A DNA stretch of 64,000 nucleotides, taken from assembly GCA_018389105.1 (NCBI GenBank), contig JACATO010002450.1, positions 2,426,501 through 2,490,500 on the forward strand, written 5' to 3'. Source of the stretch: Nautilus pompilius (lineage: Eukaryota > Mollusca > Cephalopoda > Nautilida > Nautilidae). Below are positions 15,301 through 30,300 of this stretch, in pieces. The notes under the pieces are model-generated. The model was not told the DNA's origin. It made no database searches and saw nothing but the letters and a program-made list of their open reading frames with translations. The translations under genes and the position numbers were made by a program. The stretch's first letter is position 1. Each line of letters begins with the position of its first letter.

Positions 15301-18300
15301 AATTTTCAGACAATGAATATAGACTCTGGATTGTGTGGTTGTTCATACAACACAGTTTGAATACAAAATGCCAAAAGAAAGTGTTCAATTATACATAATT
15401 AAAGTAATGCAATTGGACCATATTGTTTTTTTTTTTGTTGTAAATTCTAACTGTAGCCTTTGTGTCAAGTTTTAAGACATACTTACGGAAATACCTGTTG
15501 TACAAAAATGTGCATCCTAACAAATTTTATTTAAAATGATGTTTCATTTGACAAGTTTGAACTTCAAACATTTTGCATTTTTAGATGAATTTTATTCACA
15601 GCACTGCACTATTTAGAATTACAAACAATTATAATTAGCAGGTTCCAATTTAATCAGGCTGGGCAAGGTGCCATCATCACTGCTAGTAATACAATAGTAC
15701 AATGGTAGAAAGATGTTTTCAAATGAAAGTCAATTAGACCTCAATAGCATGTGGTCATGTTTATGGTCGCATTTGGCAGTAAAATAATGCTTTACTCATG
15801 TTATTTAACACTATCACTATAATGGTGAAAATGTAAAATGTGGAAGGAACATCTCCAATAGTCATTGATTAAACTTCCCCAACTGGTCAAAAGTACCTGG
15901 AAAAAATTGGTGCTAGTTGTTGACAAATGTCACAGAGTTCATGTTCCTTAGGGATAACAACATTATAACTACAATGAGAACATGGGTGGTCAGACAGAAC
16001 TTAAGTACACTAAGCATCTCTTGGGTGCCCTTGGACAAGGCTTAGAAATTCCTCTCTAGAAAAGCTAAACAATACCAAGTATAGAAACCAGACACCTCAT
16101 TTCAAGCATTCACAAATATCTTTGTTACAAAGTCCTGAGGTGTCTATACCTAATACTGTATTTCATTGATCAGGGCGGCACTCTTGAATACCGCTGCACC
16201 TTTGAACAGGGCAGCAGGGTGAAGGGGCATTGAAATAATAAGGCGGCACCTCTGATTTGGGCGGCATGCCGGGTTATTCAATTCATTACAAGTGTTTTTA
16301 AAGGCAGTGCGTGGCGGTGTGAACGTGTCTCTTTTCACTAACTTTGTTGTTGTTTTCTTCTAAAGTGTTGGAATGTAGTAGTGTGGCGTTTGTGTATCTC
16401 TGGCACCAGGTATGGCGCTTCTAATCTGTTTGACACCGATTGCGGAGCTTGTTTACTTCTTTTATTGCCACAAAACGACTGAATGAAATAAAGGTACTTT
16501 ACGCCGGAACACAATTAGTCTGCACGTAGAACAAGAAAAACAGAATAACGACGAAAGCAATCTTCCTTTTCATGAATAAAACTTATGTATTTATAGAGCA
16601 CATAATCAATAATGGCAATATGCCAAGTCACGTGGAACCTCCTGATTAGTTGAAAGTTTAAGCAACGGGATGCTCTTTGGAACGCCTTAAGAGTATTTAA
16701 TGCCCGGTATGATACCTGGCAGACAGAACGATATTGCGGGCAGTTGCAATTAATATAGTTAGTGGTTTTGAAAGTCGCCACAGTAGGTACAATCCATACT
16801 TTGCTACGTACTCTGTATGCCGTGACTTAGTCTATATCCCTCAATTTTTTAGAATTGAGTAGAAACATGGAAGAAGATCATGAATCTGAGCAAACAACGG
16901 AAGTTGCTGCTGCTGAATCGTCTTCATCCTCTTCTAAGCGGAAGCTGAAAGGGCACAGTCTGAAAACAAAGCTGGAAGCTATCGAATTTGCCAAAACAAG
17001 CACCGTTTCTGCCGCAGCGAGACGCTTTGGAGTATCGCGGAGCAGTGTGCAAGATTGGAGGCGGCAGGAGAACGAGCTGCGCGCGACAATCGATGAGGAG
17101 GGACCATCAGTGGTGAAGAAACAATGTCTCGCAGGCGGCGGGAGAAAGCCACTCAGTGCAAACATGGAAGCTGAATTTTACGAATGGATAGAAGTCTGCC
17201 TTGAAAAGAAGCAGCGGATTTCGCGACGTTTGATCCGCTTGAAAGCCCAGGAACTTGGTAAAAACTTGGGGTTTGATGGAAAGCCATTCAAAGCAACTGA
17301 AGGTTGGCTAGACAACTTTATGTCCCGTTACGAGCTGAGCCTGCGCGTTCCAACCACCACCGCCCAGAAGACGCCCGTCGAGTCCATGGACAAACTGGTG
17401 TCGTTTGTTCTTTACATTTGCCAACTGCGGCAGAAGGAAAACTACAACTTTGCAGACATTTACGCAGCTGATGAGACGGCGGTGTGGTTGGACCCCACTG
17501 GGATAAAGACAGTGGCGAAAAAGGGATCGCGCAGTGTCACCGTTTTGAGCACTGGCCACGAGAAGATGCGCGTCACTGTGCTGCTTTGTGCCCGAGCGAA
17601 TGGAGCCAAAGTGAAGCCATTCATTCTGCTGCCGCGAAAGCACCCAATTCCGGACATTCTGAAGCGTTTTTCGAGCCGGCTGCACCTCTGCTGGTGTGGC
17701 AGCAACTGGATGAACCAGGATTTGACGTTGCAATTCCTCCAGAAAGTTTTCGGCAGACTTTCTTCCCGTCGAAAACTGTTGGTTTGGGATGCGTTCAAAT
17801 GCCATCTCACTGAAGAAACAAAGGTGGACCTGCGGAAGAAGAAAGTGGACGCCGTAGTCGTCCCGAGCGGCTGCACAAAGTTTGTTCAGGCACCAGATGT
17901 GTGTTGGAATGCACCATTCATGAAGCGAATTCAGGACATGTACGAGGATTGGATGACCGCTGCTGAGAAGAGCTACACACCAGCGGGCAACATGCGGGCG
18001 CCGCCCATGGAAGTCTACTTACAATGGATTGTGGACGCCTGGGACAATCTGGACGAAGAAATGATTGCAAAATCATTCAAAGTTTGTGGCATTACCAACA
18101 TTGTCGATGGCAGTGAGGACAATTTCATTCACGTCTTCAGTAGTGATGGCGAGTGCCAGGCTGGATTGCAGCTGCTGAAAGAAAGGGCGATGACGAGCGA
18201 GACTCTAGCCTACGACGAGAAAGAAGAAAACGAAGAGAGTGATTTGGAGGAGATAGTTGTGCTACCGTAATGTGTCTATTCTGTCCCGATGCTAAACCAC

Positions 18301-21300
18301 AATAAATGAGCAAAATTTGATTTGAGAGGAGATTGAAAATATACGGCGGCACCTCTGAATAGCGCTGCACCTTTGAATAGGTCGGCAGTTTTTGAGACAT
18401 TTTGAGGAGATTGAAAAAATAAGGCGGCGCCGCCCTATTCAATGAAATACGGTACTAATGATTATGCTAATTATAATGTGATTTTTTACTCCATATTTTG
18501 ATTCTAAAAATTGTTCATGAAAAAACGATGTCATATGTAGCAAAGAAATCAATGGGCTAAAGAAATAAAATGTTTTTTGATAATTTCTGATCATCTTGTT
18601 TCTTCATTGGTGAAATTAAATGTTGTCAAATTCTGATATCCTAATATTCCTATATTCTAAGTTCAGATTTTATACAATTTACGCACCTAAAACTCATACG
18701 GTAATTGTATGGTAATTATAAGCACAAGAGTAGGGTAGATATACAATGCTATTTTCCCATTTTTAACTGCTGCTGTTTGCACAACAACAATAATCCTGCT
18801 AAAAATACTACCTTTGTCATGGAGATTGGCAGGTTGCACTAAAGATTTCAATGAGATAGTTACCTCAACAATAGGGGGAATGGGATTAGTGTTACCCCAA
18901 ACAGTTTTTAGACTAACTTGCACTATTGACATGAGTTAGAAAGATGCTAATTTGCCTAATGAGAGAACCCAAACAGGGTTTCAGTTGACAGTATCATCAG
19001 TTGCACTTATTACCCTAAAGAGCAGGAATGGGCATGTGTTGTTGAGACCACAAAACAATTTGATTTACATTTGCACTAGATGAACTGTCTATAAAAACTA
19101 AGGAAGCAATTAATCACAGAAGAATTTTAATTAAATGTTTATGGAGATAATAAATCAAACAATTCTCAAAAAAAGGGGGGGGGGAGCCTAACATGGAAAC
19201 AAAAATTCAGTTATTCATAATTTTTAAATTTGAACACAAACAGAAGAAATGTGGTAACCGACAAATAATCTGAAATAAATACAGACATTTTGTTCAGTTT
19301 GCAATGTAAGGCATCAGATTTGTTGACAGAAAAGAGTTTACAAAAGCAGTTATGGTAAATAGTTTAAAAGAATCATGGATTTTGTGACAGGTATCAATTA
19401 AATAAAGATGTAAGCAAGTGGTATAATGCAAAATATTTAAGCATTTTTTAATCTTGTATAAGCACAATGCAAGAAACTAAAAAAATTCACAAAATATTAT
19501 ATTTTCAGTAAAATATAACATCCGCATTCTGTTAATTGCCCTAATCATATTCTTCACTTTTAAAAACTACTGAATATTTATAATATTTTTCCTCTTTCTT
19601 ATAACTACACCACTGACATTTGATCTTTTGTGCACAGATAAATGTTTACAGTAAAAGATAAAAACAAAACAAAGACCATTTTCCTTTTTAACAATGCCCA
19701 AAGTTATAAGTGTTTTTATTAAGTGAGAGTGATGTGTATGGATTTCCAACTAAGGATTTATGTAAAACCAGGCCAAATACTTGATTCATAATGGAAGTTG
19801 TGTGGAACAGGCTGGTACAGAATAGTGAGATACTCATGCAACTGAATGGACATCAAACACAGCTGAATCTTATTGGATGCCAAACCGTGAAACATCACAT
19901 GAGTACACCACACGTGATATGCTAACCTTTTGCCCACTTATAAATTGACTTCAGGAATTATTTTAGTAGTAAAAAAAGCAGTTGTATACAGACCAGATGC
20001 TAGTCTTCTGAGTTCTATAATAACTGAGATTATAACAATATGCAAATAAAATTTATTAAACTCTATTGTTAAAATTATGATAACTCCTCAGGATAGTGGA
20101 AGTGTTTTAAAAATATATGTAATTTCTAACAATGCTGATACCGTTTTATTTCTAACCTTCAGATAAAGTAAACTTTGAAAAAATAATAAAAGCAAAACTA
20201 AATCTGATGCTTAGTAGAATTCAAATCTAAGTAATTTTCTTTCTTTTACTTTTGTCAACAAATAATAAATTAATTCTTAGAATTATTTTGAAAGCTTTGA
20301 AGTCATTTTAAAAACGTACATTTCATAAAGCTTTGTTTTTTAAATCTAAGTATCAGTTACCTTTATTTTAAAGTTAACATGCACTAACGTTCTTGGGGTG
20401 TGCTATGTAACCGCTCAACATTACTCAGGTATAGAATTTGAATTTTTAGCTTCAGCTGGCAAGAGGTTAAATTAATTTACATAAATTAAACTTTTTTCCT
20501 TTAATACACAAAAGATACTCATCACTAATAGATGTTTGTAAATACTTCCTTCCCATGATATTTCCTAAATTTCAAAGAAAATGTTTTGCATGTAATCTGG
20601 TGTCCAAAATTATTACACCTGAATAATTACAATTTTTTTTCCTACTCATCTAAGTGTAATTAGACTGACTAATGCAACATTTGTTTCATTTCTGATTATC
20701 ATTCAAGTACCAGGGATGGTGTTGTGAAACTCAGCCAGGATTCATTTGAACAATGCCCCTCCCTACTGGATGTTCTGTTAATTAGTTAAATAATATTCGA
20801 ATACAAACAGCTATTTGTTTGTTATTTTCTTAGAAACATTAAAGAGCTACACTCCTTAATGACAAGTTCATCTACTTCTCTATATGATTTAGTCCTTTTT
20901 TTTTATGATGAAAATTTATTTAGATAACCAAATGGATATTTCCCATTTTTCTTGTCTTTACCACTATAGTTGCATCTTCACAAGATCACTATAATGGCAC
21001 AGAGACCCAGTGAATGAGAAAACAATGCTTAATCGCCTTTATGTTTGCTCACATTACAAACAGCATCTTGTTTAATACATAAGGAATGCAGTAATTTTGG
21101 CCTCTCACTTCTAACAAAACAAAAGTAATTCACCAGAAACCAAACAAAATATATCAGAACTCTTAACTCAAGCAACAAAACCATTAAATATAGATATTCT
21201 AAATTAAAATTATTAATTTTTTAAAAAGAGCTATACAAATTCACTCTGGTATCCCCCAAAAGTACTTTTTTTCTGTTAAAAAAAAAAAAGAAACCTCAAA

Positions 21301-24300
21301 ATCATTTTGCCTTTAACAAATTCTCAGTGATCTAAAGTAGTTTCTTACCTGTGCATAAGAGAGCCTGAAATTTAGTCCTCCACATATTTCACTCACTAGT
21401 GAGAGTCAGCCAACATTCAATGCTTCCATTATAAAGCCACTGGCCATAGCTACCTAATACCATCCAGCTGATAATTCGTTCCATAGCAACTTTGGTAGCT
21501 GGCTCAATCAGCCCTGAATTATGAGCCACACATCAAGCAACCTCCCTGCGTCTTACACTTCAATTTTTATTATTAGTATTTTCTTTGTTCTCTAATTCAG
21601 CAATATACCTCTGTCTTGGCCACATGAAAATCCTCCATTATAAATTCACCACAGGCCCCCCCTTCCCTAACAGCAGCAAATGCAGTGTTTTTTTTTGTTT
21701 TTTCTTTAATGCTGCTGGAAGGCAGTCGGCAAGCATGAGGCCAGTCTGGTAGCAGCACTGCAGTGCATCAGGGTAGTCCTTTGTAAGAATGAAACACCTC
21801 AAGTTCTAGTGAACACAGCCCGACCGACGGATGGGTGAACTGTGATCAATAGAACACTTATTTCATTTTATATTGAGGAGTCCAGTTCTGAATTAACTGG
21901 ACTCTGATACACTATATCACCTAATAACTTCTTTTTTTTTCTATGAAACAAATTGACATACCTGTCATATATCTGTACATCCAATATGCATACCCACCAA
22001 CACACACACACAATTAGTGAGCTTCAGTAAAAAAAAATGTTCTATTACCAGTAAATTAATATGTTATATATTCACATAACAAAAATATTTTTAAGTTCTT
22101 AGAAAGTTGAGTTGTTGTTGCTATATTTATGAAAAAAAAAAGTATTTCTTTCCTTAGAGCACACAATCAATATGATAATCACAGTTTGAAAGGAAAGGGA
22201 TATTTGCCAAGTGGTGGTGGAGCAAAAAAATGGAGAGGGAGGGAGGGGGGAGGCAGGAAATTGCCATTTACTACCTAACATACTATGTTTTTTCATTCAA
22301 CTTCTAAATGAAACACCACAAATCTGGAGTATAACCAAAAGTTATAACATTGCATGTTAAGTCTTCTGGTTGGTACCGAGGTATCCTGTATTTAAACAAT
22401 ATTTTCTGCCCTTACCTATACATATTAGGGATGTTCAGATGAAACCCACAACCTGCCTTGTTTCAGTGGAATGTCCTTCATGTGTGCGCGCGTCTTCCAA
22501 TGAAGTCAAGCTCGTGCCATAGACACCGTTTCCTTTTTTTATTTTTTTTTTTATTTTAAGGTTCAAATGGTTTTGAATTTTTTTTTTAGGGAGGCTATCA
22601 TTTAAAAATAAACTGACTATCACAATAGTATTTGAGCTCTTGCAACATCTTTCTTTTTCTACATCCACCAAAGTGAAGCTGACTACAGTTCATTGACTCT
22701 CTGAAGAAATTATGCTTGCAGGGACTACACCTTCATGTATTAGATTACATACAGAGGCCTCTTAGAACTACTTTGTGTTTATATTTCATTAATGAGGCCC
22801 ATATAGCTTCCTCACTGTTACACTATCACTATCTTGCCTCCAATTTAAAAAAACAAAACAAAAAACAATTAAATTTCTTGCACTTAGCTTTCATGTCAGT
22901 TTTCTTTGCTCTTAGTAGCAAGCTTGTTTGTGCTGCTTTTCTCTGGAGTTGTAGTTTTTCCAAAACAGGAGAATTCTCACAAGTGGGACAAAGTCAGCAA
23001 GAAGTGTTGGCTAACTTGTGTCTATCCTTAACCCCCTCCCCTGCCTGGCTGAGAGCCATTCTTATGGTCTAGATCTTGACAGAAAATAATATTCTCATTC
23101 TTTAAATCTCAAATTATTATTATTATTATATGATAATTCTACTTTAATCATGCAACAGAACATTTGCATGCATGAAGAAGGGAAATTCAATTGAAACCTA
23201 GCTGGATATATTTACTTGAAGCCTAACTGAAGTGTTACTACTCTGTTCTGAACATTAAAGAAATGTATAATTTGATAAACTGCTTCCAGTTAGATTATTC
23301 CAATTACTGAAAACAAAAATCAAGAAAAAAAAAAAAAAAACTTATTTATGGTTAGGACATTGTCAAGATAAATTCATATCCTGTCTCTGGGGATCTAAAA
23401 GCATCTCTCAGTAGTGAGCTAAAAGAACAAGTGTGTTGTCCTCATTTCATTTTGGGGCTCTAAAATGGTGGCCAAAAGTTACCCAGAAAACCCTATGCGA
23501 ACTTTTCATTTTTGCCTGTGAGAGGGAAACAAAAAACTGGAGGAAACTCTTATAGCCCGTGATAAAGAAAGAGTGAGAAGAAACAGTGTTCATCATGACC
23601 AGGATTTGAAATTGCTCCTCCCACCTGCCTCAACCATGGTAGTCAAGTAGTCTATCAAGAATCAGGTACCTGTATCAGGGACAATACTAGATCATGTGAA
23701 ACTTCAAGTTCAATCACATGAATTTGTTCAGATGAACAGTCTCATTCTATTAGAATTATCAGCATACATGGTACCTTCTTGCTTATTAAAAATTATGCCG
23801 AACTTATGTTAAGCATGATAGAGGTTTTAACTAATCATTTGTGGACCAGAATTCTTTCTGACTACACACCATTTAGCCACCATGATAGTGTCTAAACAAA
23901 AGCTTTGACAATAATTCCAGCTATGTTATAAAAGTGCTATTACATACCAAAATACTATTTAAATGAAACTCAAAAACAGAACTCTTGTAACGGTATCCAG
24001 ACAGGTTCCATTTGAAAATACCTAGTACAAACATAAATTTTAAAAAGTCTTTATATGTGCTTTATTTCTGCATGGCTAATTTTCTAAATTACATTTGTAA
24101 TTATTAGGTAAATGGTGACAGCTGGATATTAAAATTATGGCAAATGCAAAATAAAATCTGAAGTTACTGCATATAAAAGAAACAAACCCATTTAAGGGAG
24201 AAAACAGTAAATAATTTAATAACTGAGTTTGACAGCTATTTTTATAAGAGGATAAGCAACTATTTTTTGTTTGATGCTAAGCAAAGTATTAGAAAGAAAG

Positions 24301-27300
24301 ATTGTAAATCTAACTTTGTTACAGTTTTCCTTCATAGCATCATTAGTAAAATATGCAAGTAAATTGATGACATCTTTATTCAATGTATAAGTTTTCATGA
24401 CTCACAATTAGAAAACTTGTTTTCCTTTCTTTCTTCTCAAATGTGATATCTAAAAATTAATGGACATTTATGTCAGCTGCTTGCTAGTGGCTCCCTCAAT
24501 GTTTCAAAGTATTTATTATGCTCATGATCCTACCAAAAGAGGGTGAATTAACCTAAATATATAAACTGTACTGTTGGTGTATTGTCAGCTAATTGACTGC
24601 ACTTATTGCAGTCTAAATTCCAACATTTTTTTTGTTTTTAAGATCCCCATTAACTATGCAGCGATGAATACACACACACAAGATAATTGTTTTCAACTAT
24701 CTAATGAACTACAGAAGAAAAAGATTAGATTGATTTGTAATTATGTTCAGATAGGCTTACATTTTCTTTTAATTTAAAGACAGAACAAGTGATTTCATCA
24801 TTAAAACAGAGTAATTTGAGAGGTAGACTTAAAATTCTACTAGCATTTCAAATGAAGCATAGCTAAAATAGCATCATAATGGTATTCAACTGGGTTTCAT
24901 TTGAACATTGCTAGTATACAGTCAACCCCTGCGTAATCGCTGTTCGGCATTCGCAGCCCTGGTTATTTGCGGAATTTTCCTTAGAACCTAACCAATAATT
25001 GTTCGTGGAAACCACTGCATATTCACAGAATCGCAAATATCTTCCGTGATATTTTAATGGCTTTTTTCGTGGCAATATATATTTTTTATTAATAACAATA
25101 TAATTTACTAATTTTGTAATATAAATACTAACGTAAATTCAGCAAAATATCAATATACAGGGTGTCCGTAAAGTTACTATACAGTCTTACCAGTTTACGA
25201 TCACGTCCCAATTGAACCAGCCTGGAATAACTGTCTGGGCAGGAATATCGTCTGATGGAATTGTGGGTCCACAGTTCTTCGACGGAACTGTTACAGGAGA
25301 AAGGTACCTGGACAAACTGAGAAATGTCATCGTACCGGCATTGAAACAACGACCAGTACTTGTAAGACTGTATAGTAACTTTACGGACACCCTGTATAAT
25401 AAACACTATTGGCTGGAGGTTTGAAAGTAGCCAATCCGAGAGCGTTATTCATTTCTCCTCGCTGCTGATTGGCTGCTGCCCACGAGGCACCGTCTCAGGC
25501 AGATGCAGACCAGCATCATCCCAGTTTATCGTGTTTAGCTATCTCGAGTGTTTCACTGAGTGTTTCTCTGAGTGTTGTATTTTTTATTAAATTATTATTA
25601 TATATTTACTTATATTTTACATTATATTTTGATGTTTATAGGCATTTTTATGGACCACGTCCAATATTCGCGGTTTTTCACTCTTCACGGGTGCTCTAGG
25701 AATGTAACCTCCGTGAATACCGGGGGACAACTGTACATTCAAAAAGGTTATGAATTCTGGGTTCCTTTAGCTACATTGAAATTTAGTTTCCAATAATGAT
25801 TCCATTATTTCAGCTTTGTTAAATTTGACTTTCCACAAATAATAAGATTCCTTTTTCTACACACTATCCTAATCATAGTTATTTCTTCTAGATGTCATTC
25901 ACTGGAAGAAGGGCCCAATTTTTATTCCCGATTAGGGTCAGCTCAGTTTGCTGTACCACTCTGGCATAGCTTCTTGCTCTTCTTTATAAGCTGACCAAGT
26001 GGATTGCCTCTCAGATCTAAAAATGGAGAGTTCTAATAGAGATTTCACTGCCAAAGTCAAAAGTTCCTGGTTCCCCATGGCACAAGATAAGAAATGGTAT
26101 CAGTAGATAATCACAGCATTATGCTCCTTCACCAAGGTTAGCTCCAATGCAGAAACTTATGTATGACACTATCACTAGCATCCTGCCTATAAATTTTCAA
26201 TGTTTAAAAAAAAAAAAAAAAAAAAAGTAGTACACATTTAATTAACTAAAAGGAGATGGACATTTTACAAGATTATAGAAATAAAAAAATTTTTTTTAAA
26301 AAACCGTCCAAAATAATAATGCATGTTCTACAAAAGAACCTAATTATTTTTTTTGAAATTAAGAAATTTCCAAAAAATTACAACACTAACAAAATCTATG
26401 GAATAAGAATTAAAATCAGGACTCCAAAACGTCCAGATATTTGGCTCCTAGCTAAAATTAGTACAAAGATGATCAAATGGATTTTTTTTTTTTTTTGTCA
26501 TCCATATAGTACAAAGCCTGGTTAATTAACAAAATATCTAAAAACTGCTTTCTGTTGCTCATGCTTGCATATTTCGTGCTTAAGTGAAGCTTTATCTACC
26601 TTTTGAAAATTATTTTGTTAGTAGAAGATTCACTATCCTTTAAAGCTCTGTGGCTATGATGTATTGGCTGTGTAGTGAAGGCCAGGAATTTTGAAAAGTG
26701 ATTCTTTTCGTTTTCAGGAATGAACCCAAAGGTGCAACTTTTAAATGTCTGTATCAAAATTTGGAGCAGATCCCACAGGTATTATTTAATGGTGTGAGGG
26801 GCACTAATAAACTTTTAATTTCTTTCCAGTTTCCCTCCTATTTGTATTCTTCTTTCATATATTTTCTATCACATGCACACATCACTTCTGCTCACTTGTT
26901 CCTTAAAACCAGATAATTCATAAAAACCACATTTTATTGTTGTATGAGATCAGAAATCAAGAGTATACTGCTTTACTGAATCATTTAATTGTCAATAATT
27001 TTCAAGATAATGGTCAGCACTGGTCAATTCATGTCCATCCAGGTTTTAGCAGCACTCAATTAGTCTGGTCATGGTTTTCACTATTTGTGTCATTATTCAC
27101 TATCAGATAAAGATAGTTGCCAGCCAGATTTTTGGTCACCAATGGCAAGTCTGCTTGTTGAATTATCGCCTAACTCAAATTTTAAAACTTCATTTTTTTT
27201 TTGCTACTTAATCATAATGAAATACCTGACTTTTTTTCTACTCTTTAAAAAAGTTGCTAAAAATTTATAAAATAAGCAATATTAATTTTAATAAAATATG

Positions 27301-30300
27301 TCAATATAAAAGAAAAGTTTTGAAAAATTTTAAAGTGCAAAATTTCTGAATATAGTAAACTAAATAACTACAAAACCCTGTTTATTAGTTATACTTTTCT
27401 AGTTTAAATAACAGGAAATTGATATTTAATCCTTTGCATGCAGTTGGAGTGCATTTGTATCCCTCCCACAGTACTTTCCTCATTAATATAACCTTTTGCA
27501 ACAAAAGGAAAGAAAAAATCCATATTGCTTTTTTTTTTTTTTTCACACAGAACTAAATATACAGTCAGTTCAACACAAATACTAAGTTTCTAGGCTTTGG
27601 CACAAATCCTCCAGGTAGGTAGTATAGCTAAAAAATGTTATATGGAGATTTAAATGGAATGACTACCTATGATGGGTTAAACACTTGCTTCTGTTTGAGG
27701 TATGTTGGGATTTTCTTACACTCTTCCATACCATCCCATTCTGCATACAATACCTGGAAGAAACCAGATTTCTTCCTACTATTAATCAGAACAGTTCTAG
27801 TAGGCTCCTAACAGTGAAGTTGGTAGTCTTTAGCTTAATTGTACCCAGACACAGAACACCTCTGAACAAGTTATATCAGTGACTACCTTCAAAAATGTAT
27901 CTTTCATTTTTCTAGAAAAACAAATACTCCCTCTTTCTATTTTTTCCATGAGTGATTTCTAAGGCTCCGTGCGTCTGGTAACCGAGAACCAATGCATCCT
28001 CCGTCTACATGGAAACGACAGTCACTTGAACCCGAAAGAAAATTTCTATGTACAAAGTGACATGGTACTTGGGCAATACCACGAGAGAAATAAAAAAGGT
28101 CGGTTCGCTTCGATAAAAAACCTGGGGCGGTGCTATATATACACACAGCGTCGATGTAACTAATTGTTACGCAATGAAAAAAAAATGGGCATGAAATGGC
28201 ATTTTGCATAAACCCGAAAGATACTCCAATGCGTCATGGTACTTGGCACTACTACGAGATATCGCATCGATGGAAAAAACTGGACATTGGAGAGACCCTC
28301 TCCGAAAAAGAATGTCCTCGTTAGCATAGAAAAAAAAAAAAGATCAAATAGAAAATTAACCCACTTTTCATTCTTAACCTAACCATTTTTCTCCAACACA
28401 AATTCAAAGTGGGATTTCTTATCTAAAGCATATAAATGTTAAAAAAAAGAAAAAAAAAGTTAAAGTCTGCTTCACATTGTAAGTAACAGTGCAGTGTTGG
28501 TATTGTCAGAACTCCAGTTTCTATACAGTGCCAGACAAGAGAGTTGGGACACTTGCTGTGAAATTGATGTTTGAGCTCCCTCGTTTTAACAAATGCATTT
28601 AAATACCCATCACATTTTTTATTATATGCACAAAACACGCCTTCAGAATGTATAAAAGCAACACATGCTATATGTTTACATATTCTCTGGAAAAAATATC
28701 TGAATCCACAGTGTCCGATTTGTACCGTGACAAGAGAGTTGGGACAGTGAGCAAAACCATAAATATTATTCAACATTCCAAATTACATTCGAACAAATGC
28801 ATGGAAATGATCAATTTACTAGTAGTGGGTGGCGTATCCATGATTTTCATTCACTTCTTGACAACGACGGGGCATGGATTCGACCAAACGAAGGCAGTCG
28901 GAATTGGCCATTTCCTGCCAGCTTTTCTCGACGGCCTGCCAGAATTGGTCTTGGTTTAGATTCTTGTGTTTGGCCACTTTGACCTTCAGCTGCTTCCTGG
29001 CATTTTCGATTGGGTTAAGATACAGACTTTGGGGCGGCCAGCACATGACAACCATTCCTAGTTGGGTGGTGGGGGAAGTGACGACTCTGGTGGTGTGGAT
29101 CCGGGCATTTCTGTGCTGGAAGATGGTGGTGACTGGCATGTTCTCATCGATGTAGTCCATGACGACACCCCTCAGTAAATTGCAGTAGGTATGGGCTGTC
29201 TCTCTGCCCCTGATCAACTTGAGTGTGCCTGGTCCCACCGCGCTCATACATTCCCAGACCATCAATGATCCTCCTCCGGCCTGTACCATCGGTCGGTGCA
29301 CTTTATATTGTATTTTTCACCATGGTAACGTCGAACATATACTCGATCAGCACTGTGAATGTGCATGATCATCGTTTCATCAGAAAGGAGAACTCTAGCC
29401 CATTGAACTTTGGTCCAGTTTTTGTGCACTTTAGCCCATGCTATGCAGATTTGCCTGTTCTTCTTGCTGATCAATGGCTTTCTCTGGGTGATTCATCCAA
29501 AGAGATTCCCCTCGCATATACAACGTTGAATAGTGTGACTGGAGACATTCACTCCACTCAGGGAGGCTCAAATGGCCGTCAATGCCAGGAAACTATTGGC
29601 CCTGGATTTGTGACAAATGAGCGATCCATTTGTAGTCACATTTTCGATTTCGTGTTTCTGGTCTCCTTGTACTGCTTCAGAATGCAGTTTATGGTGCTTT
29701 TCGAGCGATTGACTCAATCGGCTATCTCCCGACAAGACATTTTCTTGGCGGTGCTCAACTATCAAGTCTTTGATTTCAGATGACATTGTCTTGCCAGACA
29801 TGGTGCAAAAATGATCTTGAATGGTCTTAGATGATGTGATTCTATTCATTTGATCTTTAAAAATGAATATATTGAGGGGAATAAATGTATGCACAGATTT
29901 TCTTCACTGTCCCAACTCTTTTGTCGCTGTACAAATTTGACTATGCTAATTCAAATATTTTTTCCAGACAACAGATACACATGACATTCATTGTTTTTAC
30001 ACATTGTAAAGGCATGTTTTATACAACTTATGGACAATAGGATGGCTATCTGTATGCAAATGTAAAAACAAGAGAACTCAAATAGTAATTTCACAGCAAG
30101 TGTCCCAATTCTTTTGTCCGGCACTGTATATGGTTGGTAGCATGCCCAATCATCCATCTTTCCGAGCTCATTATGCCAGATGTTCAGCTCAATTTACCAT
30201 GGCTCTAAACATATTAATGTTCATACAAATAAACAATTTAATAAACAAAAAGTGTTAAAAAATACAACCATGCTCAAATCCAATCTAAATGTGGAACAGA

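Larger units (their letters stand above)
16156..18452 (+). mobile_element. complete pogo-like DNA transposon (2297 bp)
   Basis: The ends are inverted copies of C[C/T]GTATTTCATTGA..AGGGCGGC, flanked by TA on both sides (16154-16155 and 18453-18454). Inside each end are repeated units of GGCGGCACCTCTGA and GCGCTGCACCTTTGAATAGG type. The single gene is intact. GC content is clearly above the host DNA, which suggests a recent arrival in intron 13 of the main gene, in opposite orientation to it. Confidence 0.9.

Noticed and set aside
17308..17876. Long minus-strand ORFs within the pogo transposase
   Set aside because: Shadow frames of the real plus-strand gene, which has clear domains and catalytic residues.
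29223..29783. 186-codon plus-strand ORF
   Set aside because: Antisense of the Tc1 transposase; the minus strand carries the recognisable motifs.
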